Source of the DNA: an uncultured Oscillospiraceae bacterium
GTDB taxonomy: Bacteria; Bacillota; Clostridia; Oscillospirales; Oscillospiraceae
Reading direction: 5' to 3'
Assembly (NCBI GenBank): GCA_947629245.1
Contig: CANRDC010000001.1
Span: 157,667 to 221,666 of the forward strand
Length of the DNA stretch: 64,000 nt
Part shown: piece by piece, positions 1-10,104 of the stretch
Layout of the letters: each line of letters begins with the position of its first letter
Position numbering within the stretch: position 1 is the first letter of the stretch
Notes under the pieces: generated by a model
The model's input: the letters and a program-made list of their open reading frames with translations, nothing else
The model's database searches: none
Told to the model about the DNA's origin: nothing
Program-made: the position numbers and the translations under genes

Positions 1-2
1 AT

Positions 3-554
3 ACTTACCATGCTAATCGCCAGGTTACTGAGATATTGAATAAATCTGGCATAGCGCGTAAAGTATTCTACCACAATGAACAGTTTAAGAACTCTCAGGC
101 CGCCGAGGACCTCCTAAACATAGTGAAGGGTATTGACGACCCTGTGCTGTTCGCCAGCTATCGTGAGATTGTTCAGAACTACTTGAACATCGCTCAGGAT
201 AGCAGTAATGTCATTTCCTGCACGTATGTCCTGTTCTTCCAGACAACTATTCAAAAAGACGAGATGGAAATGACAATCAACTCGATAATGCGGGCGCTCA
301 CTGAGCACGAGAACTGTTATCGTGAAGTTGAGATATTACCCTACGAGGAAATCGTCGAGTTCCTCCGTGGAGTGTATCAACTCGAAGTGCTCGACATGGG
401 TTTGGCCCGCGTTGAAACCGCCGCTAAGAAGGAGAGTATTGGCTCTGCCGTACGCGTCCTGAAGATTTACGGGAAGTCTGGGAAGATTTACACTAACGCC
501 GAGTTCTCAAATCTTCGTTCAGAACTCCTAAAGGAAAGCGGTATACAGAACTAA
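3..554 (+). CDS. hypothetical protein, 5' end truncated by window edge
   Basis: Frame stays open upstream of the listed TTG start (TYHANRQVTEIL...), so the gene probably begins outside the window; stop at 554. Confidence 0.6.
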   Translation, partial: TYHANRQVTEILNKSGIARKVFYHNEQFKNSQAAEDLLNIVKGIDDPVLFASYREIVQNYLNIAQDSSNVISCTYVLFFQTTIQKDEMEMTINSIMRALTEHENCYREVEILPYEEIVEFLRGVYQLEVLDMGLARVETAAKKESIGSAVRVLKIYGKSGKIYTNAEFSNLRSELLKESGIQN

Positions 555-575
555 GACATACTTGGAGGGAACCAC

Positions 576-1805
576 ATGCAGAAAGGTTTATTTATATGTA
601 ATAAGGAAACCCAGACCAGGGAATACCTTCAGCATCGTTCCCTTCTGGATATAACGGAGGAGCATCGCACACTCACTGAGATGAACAAGTCGACTCTCTC
701 TATCATTGATGTCGACTTGCTTCTCTACATCTACTATAAGACTGATGACCCGACCGACATGCAGTTCAGGGCTGACGCAAATGCCCTGAGAAACCTACTT
801 TCTACTGCATTCTTTAATGTCGACCGTGCCATCTTTATCTTTGTCAACTGCGACAACGCCATGCTCGAAGACATGATTATGTCTTCGGTCAGAAACTCTA
901 ATCTTTCGCGTGATAGCATCGACATCATTCACCACAGTGGTACGCTGATGCTTCAAGACATCGGAACATATGTAACTGGTGGCGAGAGTGGTGAAAACAG
1001 TAACTCCTCGTTTAAGTCAGTCTACATTCGCGAGGCTGATAAAGAGGAGAAGGACCGATATGTTAACACTGGCAGCGATTTGAACACTGTCATGCCGGCG
1101 TTGACCGACATGGTGCAGCTTTACACTCAGCGGGCGCACACTGAAGCCATTGCTGGTAGTAGAGTAATTTCTGAGAGTGCGCCGCGTCCTGAGACTGTCG
1201 ATAACTTCACCTACATAGATAATCCGACGGCTGATAGGGTCCCAATGTTTGTCATATCTGGCGAGCAATGGACAGAGTCAGATAAGGCGATTAATATTCT
1301 GCTTGACTACCTGAGAACTATTGGTCGCCGTGTTCTTATCGTGAACCTCGATAACTCTATTCATGTTGAGTATGGTATTGGCGACTGCGTGACATTGACG
1401 CTCCAATCCTTAAAGACGACGAGTACGCCGAGTAAACCTATCGCCGTGTTACCCGCCAGGTTTAATCAGCTCGGCTACATACTTGAACTCATGTCGAATA
1501 TCGGCGGTGTTGAGACCATCATCTACTATTGCGCTGAAGAGGACTACGCTCAGATGGTAAAGTTTGTGCGTCAGCTCTCTGAAGATGCGTACGCCGTGTT
1601 TGTCGCTCATTACTCTGCTAAGTCGGTGCAGAAGTATATCGACACTGGAACTAAGTCAACCGCTTTGTTCTTGACCTTTAAGCTGTTTCACGATAGCTTT
1701 GACCTTGAGTCATATCGAGATGCACTCGCTGGGACAACTGTCGCACAATTTCCTATATCTGATTATGACCCTGTCGAGTTCTATGATTTTGCAACGGGAA
1801 GGTGA
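576..1805 (+). CDS. hypothetical protein with degenerate ParA/CpaE-like P-loop region
   Basis: 409 aa ORF; segment MFVISGEQWTESDKAINILLDYLRTIGRRVLIVNLD has the layout of a ParA/MinD-type ATPase but lacks a GKT/GKS Walker A. Confidence 0.5.
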   Translation: MQKGLFICNKETQTREYLQHRSLLDITEEHRTLTEMNKSTLSIIDVDLLLYIYYKTDDPTDMQFRADANALRNLLSTAFFNVDRAIFIFVNCDNAMLEDMIMSSVRNSNLSRDSIDIIHHSGTLMLQDIGTYVTGGESGENSNSSFKSVYIREADKEEKDRYVNTGSDLNTVMPALTDMVQLYTQRAHTEAIAGSRVISESAPRPETVDNFTYIDNPTADRVPMFVISGEQWTESDKAINILLDYLRTIGRRVLIVNLDNSIHVEYGIGDCVTLTLQSLKTTSTPSKPIAVLPARFNQLGYILELMSNIGGVETIIYYCAEEDYAQMVKFVRQLSEDAYAVFVAHYSAKSVQKYIDTGTKSTALFLTFKLFHDSFDLESYRDALAGTTVAQFPISDYDPVEFYDFATGR

Positions 1806-1812
1806 TTAGCTG

Positions 1813-3033
1813 ATGCCTAACGATGGAGCAGAAACCTCTCTGCATAACATAGTGGTCTTGATTGACCAGATGACTCGCGACACTGTGGACTCCATTGTGT
1901 TCGACGGACTCAATAAGCACTCTACTATCATAACGGATATCAAAGAAGTATCTGAAGCCTATATGGACGCCGACCTTGTAATCTTCGAGCCGGCGGTCCC
2001 ACTGATTGTAACTCCTGAGATACTTGATGAACTTGTTGCTAATGTGAGGGTAAAGCCACATCTTATCTATCAGCATGAAGACATAGTCGCCATGATGTTG
2101 GATAGGTGCCATTCATTGCGCCTGGACTACAGTGAGATAAGTTGGAACTTGGTCTATGCCGCCGTTAAGTACGACATGGCCATACTGGAACCCTACCAAC
2201 GCTCCGTTAAGGTAATTGACTCGTTCCGTAATGTTTCGGATAGACTACCACCTGACTTGAAGGAGTACTTCACCAGATGGCGTGGTTCCTATATGGACCT
2301 TGCTTCGGCACATCGCCAGATTATCGCAGAGAACGCTCAACTTGCTGAGAAGCTTGATATTCAAGAGAAGATTGGCGCTCAGTCAGTCGCCGGGCTTCTT
2401 GAGCTTAGGCAGCTGTTGGCTGATGCTCAGAGCCGATGCAATGCATACGAGGCTCTGCTATCTAAGAGCTATGATAGGGTTAAAGCAGGCTTCTTCCCTG
2501 ATAGACCTCGCGTACTTTACATTAAGTCTATCAGTCATGTCGCCGGCGTGGACACTCTAATCTCTACTTTGTTCTCGGCATTAACATTGCAGTATAAAGC
2601 TTCGACTAAAGTTGTTAAACTTGTCGATGCTGGAAGCGCCTTGCAGTTGAGGTACATTCCGAATTATTATGTTCCTTTGCGTGACAGCTTCAATACTTCT
2701 CAACTTCTCCAGAATGACTTCGTGCTGAAGCTCGGCTCGTACGCCATGATGTTCGATAACCTGCTTCTCAATCGTTCTGGTCTCGAATATCTAATCGTGC
2801 ATGATTTGAGGAGTACTGTCAACTGCGCCTTGGACGCCAGCCTTATCGACTTGCGTCTGAATGAAATGACAGCCGACTATGCAGCTGCTGGTGAGTACGA
2901 GAATGTGCTCTCTGACACTAAGAAGGCTCAATTTACTTGGAACTGGCGTGAAGTACAGAAGCAGAGTGGCTCCCGTAGCGTGCGCCTCGTAAATCACCCG
3001 ACAGTTACCTTGATACTCGACCTGTATATCTAA
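1813..3033 (+). CDS. hypothetical protein, coiled-coil centre plus degenerate ATPase-like C-terminal region
   Basis: 406 aa ORF; RVLYIKSISHVAGVDTLISTLFSALTLQYKASTKVVKLVDAGS resembles a degenerate P-loop NTPase core. Confidence 0.5.
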   Translation: MPNDGAETSLHNIVVLIDQMTRDTVDSIVFDGLNKHSTIITDIKEVSEAYMDADLVIFEPAVPLIVTPEILDELVANVRVKPHLIYQHEDIVAMMLDRCHSLRLDYSEISWNLVYAAVKYDMAILEPYQRSVKVIDSFRNVSDRLPPDLKEYFTRWRGSYMDLASAHRQIIAENAQLAEKLDIQEKIGAQSVAGLLELRQLLADAQSRCNAYEALLSKSYDRVKAGFFPDRPRVLYIKSISHVAGVDTLISTLFSALTLQYKASTKVVKLVDAGSALQLRYIPNYYVPLRDSFNTSQLLQNDFVLKLGSYAMMFDNLLLNRSGLEYLIVHDLRSTVNCALDASLIDLRLNEMTADYAAAGEYENVLSDTKKAQFTWNWREVQKQSGSRSVRLVNHPTVTLILDLYI

Positions 3034-3054
3034 GAAAGATTGGAGGTGAGACTC

Positions 3055-5031
3055 TTGAAGCTTTTAGATATGTATAGCTGGATGCTCGCTAACTGGCTTA
3101 ATGGCGGTACATTCTCTAATGCCGGTCGTCTTAAGTCGACGAGTATAAATCCAGCGTACGACATGATTTACACTAAGGGTAAAGTTCGCCGTGTGTTTCA
3201 GATTATTGGCATTAAGCCTATTAATATGGACATGGCGTTCGTCGATTATATACGCAATCGTATGTTCGACCTGCACCCTGAGGTAGAAGTCAATATCGAG
3301 CTTCTTGAGTATCCAACCAACCTTGAGATAAACTCAGATAAGTATCGTCGTGCGATGAACCGCGCAGACTCTTCATATCAGGAGTATCGCGACGCCTGGG
3401 AGAGTCAAGGCGCCGTGGATAGAATGGCAGGACGGACCTATCGTTTGCCTGGAGGACGAAGCATCAGGCTCACTAAAGAGAAAATGGAGTCGCTCAGTCA
3501 TATCGCCACGTCATACACATATCTCTATAAGTATATCTCGTCGGGTGGAACATGCGCTCAGACGAAAGTATTTATAGAGATTATCGGTCCTGATAAGCGT
3601 TCAGTGAAGAGGGCTGAAGCGGACCTCTACGGTGTGCTTGGCGCTGTGAATATTGGCGCTCAAGCATTGCGCGGCATCAGTAAAGCATACTTGACTGAGA
3701 TGGGTGCGGCCACTCCCATCCCTAAAACGTTGACTAAGAAGTTTCTCCCACAGCTCTTGTTCTCCGATGAAAACACCGCAGCCTTTTCAACCTATAAGTC
3801 TCGTGGACTTGTCGGTGGCGGAGCAGGCGCCTTGCTTCTTGGTATGGATTATCGCTCGCGCCTTCCATTCTCTATCGACATCTTTAAGTCAGCCGGCGCT
3901 CAGGTGTTCATGCTTCTCGGAAAAACGGGTTCTGGTAAGACTTATGCTGCGTTTCAGGCAGCTCTGTCCGCATTAGCTATTGGGGAGTATGTGACAGCCA
4001 TCGATATTAAGGGTCGCGAGTGGTCGCAGCTTACTCCGGCAGTTAAGCCAAAGATTGTAACGTTCGATGATAGAAACCCATCGTTCGTGAATACACTAAG
4101 GCTTGACGACTTTGACCTGACTGAGAATAACGTCGGAGAATTGTTCAATACAGCGGTTAAAGGTACAACGATGCTTTTTATGCTTGCCATCAATATTCAG
4201 CCTGGCGAGGGTAATCCTACTGATACTGAGTTGGTTATTCGCGAGGCTGTTAGTAAGATGTACAGTATGAAAGGCATTGACCCATCTAATCCCTCGTCGT
4301 TTAAACTTAGTAAGGACTTGCATTATGCCGACGTACTTCCTGTACTGGAGTCTCTCCAGACTACGCAGACATACACTGAGGAACAACGTAAGATGGTGTC
4401 GCTGGCTCGTGCTCGTTTGAATAACTACTTCGGCGACTCTGGCATGTTCGCTGATGCGTTCAGGAATGAAATCTCGCTTGGCGATATACTCGACTCTAAG
4501 TTCGTTATCTACGAGTTCAATAAGAACCAGGGCGCCATGACTGACAGCCTCGACGTAATCCGTGTTTTCATGGTACAGTACCTTGACTCTAAGAAGAAAG
4601 CAATGCTCAAGTTGAAGAATAAGTTCTTATTCTGCTTCTACGAGGAGCTTCAGCGTTGTGATGCCTTCGGCAGCCTACTCCAGTACATCTGTGGCGATGT
4701 CACTGGCTCTCGTTCTAACAATGCTGTTATCTTTTTACTGCTTAACTCATTGAGAGTTCTGCAGGGAAAAGAAGCGCAGGACATTCGCTCTAACATAACG
4801 TCATTCCTCGTCGGGTATGTAGAGGATAATGACATTCGTTCAATCCGTGAGGATTTCGGGAAAGACTGGCTTGCTGACCAACTTCAGTTGTTCGCAAGTA
4901 AACAGCAAATTTATCGTAACTGCTTCGCCGCAGTTGTGGACACTGGCGTCGACAACTTCGAGACAGTTTACAAGGTAGTGCTTCCGCAGGAGCTTTCTGA
5001 GAAGTTCCGTACGCGCACGGTTAAAGAATGA
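3055..5031 (+). CDS. VirB4/TraC-like type IV secretion ATPase
   Basis: Walker A LLGKTGSGKTYAA, ATAIDIKGREW strand, Walker B-like KFLFCFYEELQRCD; RBS GGAGGTGA overlaps the listed start, so TTG 3055 is preferred. Confidence 0.75.
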   Translation: MKLLDMYSWMLANWLNGGTFSNAGRLKSTSINPAYDMIYTKGKVRRVFQIIGIKPINMDMAFVDYIRNRMFDLHPEVEVNIELLEYPTNLEINSDKYRRAMNRADSSYQEYRDAWESQGAVDRMAGRTYRLPGGRSIRLTKEKMESLSHIATSYTYLYKYISSGGTCAQTKVFIEIIGPDKRSVKRAEADLYGVLGAVNIGAQALRGISKAYLTEMGAATPIPKTLTKKFLPQLLFSDENTAAFSTYKSRGLVGGGAGALLLGMDYRSRLPFSIDIFKSAGAQVFMLLGKTGSGKTYAAFQAALSALAIGEYVTAIDIKGREWSQLTPAVKPKIVTFDDRNPSFVNTLRLDDFDLTENNVGELFNTAVKGTTMLFMLAINIQPGEGNPTDTELVIREAVSKMYSMKGIDPSNPSSFKLSKDLHYADVLPVLESLQTTQTYTEEQRKMVSLARARLNNYFGDSGMFADAFRNEISLGDILDSKFVIYEFNKNQGAMTDSLDVIRVFMVQYLDSKKKAMLKLKNKFLFCFYEELQRCDAFGSLLQYICGDVTGSRSNNAVIFLLLNSLRVLQGKEAQDIRSNITSFLVGYVEDNDIRSIREDFGKDWLADQLQLFASKQQIYRNCFAAVVDTGVDNFETVYKVVLPQELSEKFRTRTVKE

Positions 5032-5033
5032 TT

Positions 5034-5071
5034 AAGCCCTAAGAGGTAAATCCTCTTAGGGCTTATTTTTT
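5034..5071 (+). terminator. Rho-independent terminator
   Basis: Perfect inverted repeat aagccctaagagg-taaat-cctcttagggctt followed by atttttt. Confidence 0.9.
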
Positions 5072-5095
5072 ATCAGAGAAAGAAGGTCTCGAACG

Positions 5096-6943
5096 ATGCC
5101 TGATGATTACGAAGCATATCAGCTGATGGACCTGGAGCATGGTGCTTATAGCGGAGGCGTAACGTCCAGCTCAGGCGGTAGAAGGCGTAGGCGCAGACGT
5201 CGTAAGAAAAGAGCGAGACTTAAGAAGTTTCTTGGCGGTGCTCTTGTGTTACTGCTCGTAGTGTTCGGTGTCTGGTACGTCATGGATAACATGATGATGT
5301 ACTGGTTTGTGCTGTTCAATGACAATGACTCTGTGGAGCGTCGACAGTCCGATGAGCTCGGAACGTGGAGCTCTAACTACGGGACATCAAGTGGAAACTC
5401 ATGGGGAGCATCTAATCTTGGATACGGGAACCCAGGCGCATCAGTTATCGGTGGCATACCCCATGTAACTGCCACCACTCCAAAAGAGACTATTGACCAG
5501 TATGCTACAAGAGAGTTTGGTCTAAGATGTCTAATCTTTGCAATGGACCAGGCAGGGTATGTACCTAACTGTACGATAGGCTCCCTTGCCTGTATAATGG
5601 CAGAGGGAGGTACATATGGCACATTCACCTACGAGGCATATGCACACTGGGCTGGCCCAAGCGGTGTTGTAAAAGATAACACGCTTAACAATCAGGCATG
5701 GCTTGATTGGATAGATACGACTGGAAGAGACGAAGCTCATAACGGCTACTATCATAATTCTAAGAAGCATGACGATACTTCAAAGTGGGGTAACGGTAAG
5801 GAATACACATACTCCGCACTTGGCCTCGGTCTCGTGCAGGAGTCAAACACTTTTAGGTGTACAATAGATAGTAGTGGTGGCTGTCATCCAATTGAAGGTC
5901 ATGCCACAGGAAACGCGACTAAGATATGTGAACTCGCTGAGGCAGCGGGGTGTCCATGGCAGTGTCCAGCCTGGCAAATAGGATATTTGGTCGACACACG
6001 AATGGCGGCAAAGAATGCATATGACCAAGATACTGTTCCTGCTGACCCAAAGAGCGATTTAGGCATTTCTTCAATAGAGTGGGCAAGTCGCATGCTGTGC
6101 GGCATCGAGATGCCCGGCTATAGGTTTACTACAGTACAGGATGACCCGGGCTCTAAGAAAAGCTACGACTCTCACACAGCACAAATAGACAAAGCAACAG
6201 AGCTATATAATAAGTACTCCTACAAGGACGAGTTGTTTTACAACGCTGACGGCTCACTTCTAAATCAGGAATTAGAGTATAAGTACACGTCAGAGTCGCA
6301 GAAAGCTGGGCTTGCTATTGCAAAGGCTTGTCTGATATTAGCAACCGGCGACCAAAATAAATATGGCTCAGGCAATGGTGACTCAAAGCTAAGGTGGTCG
6401 TCTGATGGTTGGAATGTTGAGCCGTTAATCAGTACGCCAGAAGTACAAAATTATAGACGTGCACTTTATAATATGGGGCAACGTACTTATTATGCCTCTT
6501 GCGACCGTGGAGCTGCCTGCGCAATACGTATGTCTGGTGTCGATACAGAATTCCCAGTTAATAAGGCGACGGGCGGTCAAGGAGACTACTTACTTGGGCA
6601 CCCGGAGAAGTGGTTAGACCTTGGCATAATAAATAAAGAGCTATTCAAACAGCTTATGCCTGGTGATGTTGTAATGACCCCTGAAGGAGGTCATATTAAG
6701 ATATACGTGAGTAATGAAGTTGTTCGTACGCTGAACCCACAGAGTACGTCTAACTTCTACCAGGCGAGCTACCATGGATATTATCCTTATCTGAGCTACG
6801 AGAGCCATATCGACCCCGATTACGATAATACACGTCTGGGTATTATATCTCATTATCATGTATTTAGAAACATAAATCCGATGTGGGATATGTCCCAATC
6901 AAATTATTGGCAACAAGTGCCGGAGGCTTGGTATACATCATGA
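5096..6943 (+). CDS. membrane-anchored peptidoglycan hydrolase (phage-tail-lysozyme/VirB1-like plus CHAP/NlpC-like C-terminus)
   Basis: Basic N-terminus then TM helix; lysozyme-like CTIGSLACIMAEGGTYGTFTYEAYAHW...ALGLGLVQ; C-terminal Cys...GDVVMTPEGGHIKIYV cell-wall hydrolase pattern. Confidence 0.65.
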   Translation: MPDDYEAYQLMDLEHGAYSGGVTSSSGGRRRRRRRRKKRARLKKFLGGALVLLLVVFGVWYVMDNMMMYWFVLFNDNDSVERRQSDELGTWSSNYGTSSGNSWGASNLGYGNPGASVIGGIPHVTATTPKETIDQYATREFGLRCLIFAMDQAGYVPNCTIGSLACIMAEGGTYGTFTYEAYAHWAGPSGVVKDNTLNNQAWLDWIDTTGRDEAHNGYYHNSKKHDDTSKWGNGKEYTYSALGLGLVQESNTFRCTIDSSGGCHPIEGHATGNATKICELAEAAGCPWQCPAWQIGYLVDTRMAAKNAYDQDTVPADPKSDLGISSIEWASRMLCGIEMPGYRFTTVQDDPGSKKSYDSHTAQIDKATELYNKYSYKDELFYNADGSLLNQELEYKYTSESQKAGLAIAKACLILATGDQNKYGSGNGDSKLRWSSDGWNVEPLISTPEVQNYRRALYNMGQRTYYASCDRGAACAIRMSGVDTEFPVNKATGGQGDYLLGHPEKWLDLGIINKELFKQLMPGDVVMTPEGGHIKIYVSNEVVRTLNPQSTSNFYQASYHGYYPYLSYESHIDPDYDNTRLGIISHYHVFRNINPMWDMSQSNYWQQVPEAWYTS

Positions 6944-7962
6944 ACAATAAAATTAAAACTTTAGTTGGTTGCGTAATCATTTGTATAGTTGGCATAGCAG
7001 TCATTATTGCGATTATGATTATGCAGAAACCAGAAAATCCGGATGCTGTCGATGGAGATAGTACGTCATCAACACAATCTGTGACTGGTGGTAGCCAGTC
7101 GTCTGCTTCAAACGATACAGGTACAGGAAGTGAGCCTGCAACTTCAACGTCAGGTGATAGCGAGGTAACACAGCCTAATACAGATTCGGCTGAACCCACT
7201 GTTGAACTTCCAACCTTAAGAGAGATAAGCGTAGAGGAGACACCATTACTTTACGATTATGTTTATGGCTCAGTTAGCTGGCACTTTGACTGGAACCTTG
7301 CTTCTCTTGCTGGGAGTCCCTATATTGTAGCGTATAATATTAAGGATAGAAGTCATGTATATGTATCACAGTATGAGGTTGCAGAGTACTGGGACCTGCC
7401 GGTCCCAGGTACTAATCCAGTATCGGTCAACATAAGCGAAGAACAGTACAGCCATATAGTTAAGGCGGTAAACGATATGACTGAGGATTACCGTAAGATG
7501 GAAGGTGACTGGGTCTTCGCGCTGCTTGGCATTGACGAGTATGATATTGCACCTGATGGCTGTCATGTCGACAGTGACGGGAAATGGTGTGACATTGCGT
7601 TCTACGATATTGATTTCAAAGAGTTTAGCCCCGCGTTCAAGTATATTCAGACGAACGGCTATCCTATTGAATGGTGCCGTGTTCCCTGGATAAAGGAAAC
7701 TATGGAACGTGTTTATAGCTTAAACCTTGATATGCAGTTCTGGGACGACTTCAACCCATTTCAGCGTGTATACTACGTAGATGCGAGTGGCATCCCAGTA
7801 TCTGGTTGTTATGCACTTGTGCTGGACAGCAACCGTTACGTCATAGTTTCAAATCAGATGGACACGGAAGATGAGAGCACACTGGAGGACGTCCTAATCT
7901 TTGGATATATGAATGGCTGGGACACAGCGCTAAGTTCATATGACGACGGAATGTCTGAATAA
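6940..7962 (+). CDS. membrane-anchored hypothetical protein
   Basis: ATG overlaps upstream stop (atga); single N-terminal TM then Ser/Thr-rich linker. Confidence 0.65.
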   Translation: MNNKIKTLVGCVIICIVGIAVIIAIMIMQKPENPDAVDGDSTSSTQSVTGGSQSSASNDTGTGSEPATSTSGDSEVTQPNTDSAEPTVELPTLREISVEETPLLYDYVYGSVSWHFDWNLASLAGSPYIVAYNIKDRSHVYVSQYEVAEYWDLPVPGTNPVSVNISEEQYSHIVKAVNDMTEDYRKMEGDWVFALLGIDEYDIAPDGCHVDSDGKWCDIAFYDIDFKEFSPAFKYIQTNGYPIEWCRVPWIKETMERVYSLNLDMQFWDDFNPFQRVYYVDASGIPVSGCYALVLDSNRYVIVSNQMDTEDESTLEDVLIFGYMNGWDTALSSYDDGMSE

Positions 7963-7982
7963 CACTTTCGCTTATCAAACCT

Positions 7983-8017
7983 TGGGCTGAGGCTAACAAC
8001 CTCGGCCCATTATTTTT
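7983..8017 (+). terminator. Rho-independent terminator
   Basis: tgggctgagg-ctaacaa-cctcggccca followed by ttattttt. Confidence 0.8.
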
Positions 8018-8077
8018 GTATTACAACTTTCGCCATGCTCTTTACCTATAACATATTCAAACTTGGAGGTGAGCCTC

Positions 8078-8422
8078 ATGGAGCATCCGTGGTATTTTAT
8101 CTTTACAGACAAGCGACTCTTCACAGTGAGGTTTGCTTACTGGGACGTAAAGGAACATGTGGCCGATAGGCTTTTCATCAATCAGAAAGTCACTGTCAAC
8201 TTCAAAGATGGCGATATGGTAAAGTGCGGAGAGCGCTATGTCTTGACTATTGCAAAATGCAAGAAGAGGGATTTAAACTCAGTCACTACTGCACTTGAGC
8301 ATTTACCTGCCACAATGTTAATCCTCGGTTACAACGACTATGAGAGTTTCTGCGAGAAGATGTACGACGACATCAACAGCGTTAGGAAAGAAGGCCTTAC
8401 CTCAAATGGGAGTAACATCTGA
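8078..8422 (+). CDS. hypothetical protein
   Basis: GGAGGTGA RBS precedes ATG 8078. Confidence 0.6.
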   Translation: MEHPWYFIFTDKRLFTVRFAYWDVKEHVADRLFINQKVTVNFKDGDMVKCGERYVLTIAKCKKRDLNSVTTALEHLPATMLILGYNDYESFCEKMYDDINSVRKEGLTSNGSNI

Positions 8423-8762
8423 TAGATTTCCATACTGGGAATTGATTTCACACACCAGCGACGGCCTCTACATATACCGTTGCTTAATCGGTAAAATGAG
8501 CGACGGAAGGTCAATTGGTTGCCTCATTAAAACTGACGGCTACCTCTATTGCGTTGGCTCTTATTACGTTGATGGTGCAAAGCCGAAAGTTTTAATTCCA
8601 TACGAAGAGGCTGTTGACCTCGGTGACATGGAGTGCATCAAAGCCATATTACTGTGCAGGTGCAGAACTCAGATGCTCGACACTATCATGGAGTTACAGC
8701 GCATGGTTGCTAACATGAACGCCAGGCTTTCCCAGTCTGGCATAGATAAGGTGAGTGCATAA
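8406..8762 (+). CDS. hypothetical protein
   Basis: ORF MGVTSDRFPYWELIS...; overlaps both neighbours in operon style. Confidence 0.55.
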   Translation: MGVTSDRFPYWELISHTSDGLYIYRCLIGKMSDGRSIGCLIKTDGYLYCVGSYYVDGAKPKVLIPYEEAVDLGDMECIKAILLCRCRTQMLDTIMELQRMVANMNARLSQSGIDKVSA

Positions 8763-9376
8763 TGGCGATTGAAGGAACACGTGCTTCATTTGAAAGAAGT
8801 ACACATAGCTCAGGCGACAGCTTCGAGGACCACGTTGCCGATGTAGTTAAACGCTATGCTCATGGAATGTGGAGAAACATTGAAGTCGAGACGCTTCTGA
8901 CTGCTAAGGGAACTACCGAAGTCGACATGATATTCTGCCTCAACGACGTCGTCTATGTCGTTGAGCTGAAGAATGTCAGGGCAATTGAGGCCGCCTATAA
9001 CGACGGGTACTGGAAGATGTACGGCTTTAATGCTGATGGAGAGTATAAGGCGCTCAACGTCATTGAGCAGAATAATATCCATGTGAAATCATTCCTCGAC
9101 TTGTACTACGCCAGTCGCCATGAGTTTCCGGTTATTGCTTCACTAATCATTGTCCCTAATGGTTGCGTTATACCTGAGGATTTGAGAAGTGAAGTGTTCA
9201 CTGAGCGCCAGCTTATCGACTATCTGAGTAGTATACAGAAGGCTAAGAAAAGCACTGTCAATTATATTCTGGCCGCCATGCTTTCCGCCAAAGATGGTGT
9301 CGTGCGTAGACCCGACTTTGTTGCATTGGATATGACTGGCACACGAGGAAAGAAAGGTGGCAAACCTAATGGCTGA
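8762..9376 (+). CDS. NERD-type / PD-(D/E)XK nuclease-like protein
   Basis: TEVDMIFCLNDVVYVVELKNV matches the D-x(n)-ExK core of NERD/RecB-like nucleases. Confidence 0.6.
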   Translation: MAIEGTRASFERSTHSSGDSFEDHVADVVKRYAHGMWRNIEVETLLTAKGTTEVDMIFCLNDVVYVVELKNVRAIEAAYNDGYWKMYGFNADGEYKALNVIEQNNIHVKSFLDLYYASRHEFPVIASLIIVPNGCVIPEDLRSEVFTERQLIDYLSSIQKAKKSTVNYILAAMLSAKDGVVRRPDFVALDMTGTRGKKGGKPNG

Positions 9377-10094
9377 GTCCAGACTTGGTAAAATTGGAGA
9401 GATTGAAAAGTCGAAGGTTTGCCATCTATGTAATAATGAAGGTAAGCCTGGCGGCTGTCCTCGTTGTGGTCTAACACCGCGTAGTGCGACATCTATAAAG
9501 ATGCTTTCACTCGATGTGCCAACGGATATAATCCCGACGCCATATCAAGGTGTCCTGTGGGAGAAACCCAATGAACCCGATAAACCTCTAAGGTTCCAGC
9601 AGTTTGATGACTCGCTGGAAAAGGTGAATAACTTGTTCTTGTCAGGAAAGGTTCCGAGTTTCTCTATGTTTATTGGGGCTCCACCTAAATCTGGAAAGAA
9701 CAACTTTGCATACAGTTGTATGCAAACGGCGCTTGCACAGAAGTTCTCTGTTGCACCTTTGCTCTCGACTGCTGATTGGCGGCGACTGCAGAAGGTCTCG
9801 CAGATGAACCCATTCTATAAACTCTACGGAAAGTATAAGTGGGACGACTTGATTTCACTCGACGTGGTCTTCATGTTTGTTGACCACTCTGATGAAAAGT
9901 ACGACGAAATACCACTGCTAAAGTCAGTACTGGATAGCCGTGCAGCTTTCTGCCTTCCTACATTCATCATAAGCGACTATAAGCTGAACGACTTAGTACC
10001 CGCATGGAACAAAGAGTCGTACTCAGCTATCTACAACTCAGCGGACAACAGAGATTACTATCGGTATCCGGTGGTACTCCACCGCTTTAATTAA
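9369..10094 (+). CDS. Zn-ribbon P-loop ATPase, possibly DnaC-like helicase loader
   Basis: CHLCNNEGKPGGCPRCG zinc ribbon; Walker A-like GAPPKSGKN; VVFMFVD Walker B-like. Confidence 0.5.
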   Translation: MAESRLGKIGEIEKSKVCHLCNNEGKPGGCPRCGLTPRSATSIKMLSLDVPTDIIPTPYQGVLWEKPNEPDKPLRFQQFDDSLEKVNNLFLSGKVPSFSMFIGAPPKSGKNNFAYSCMQTALAQKFSVAPLLSTADWRRLQKVSQMNPFYKLYGKYKWDDLISLDVVFMFVDHSDEKYDEIPLLKSVLDSRAAFCLPTFIISDYKLNDLVPAWNKESYSAIYNSADNRDYYRYPVVLHRFN

Positions 10095-10104
10095 GGAGGA
10101 CGCC

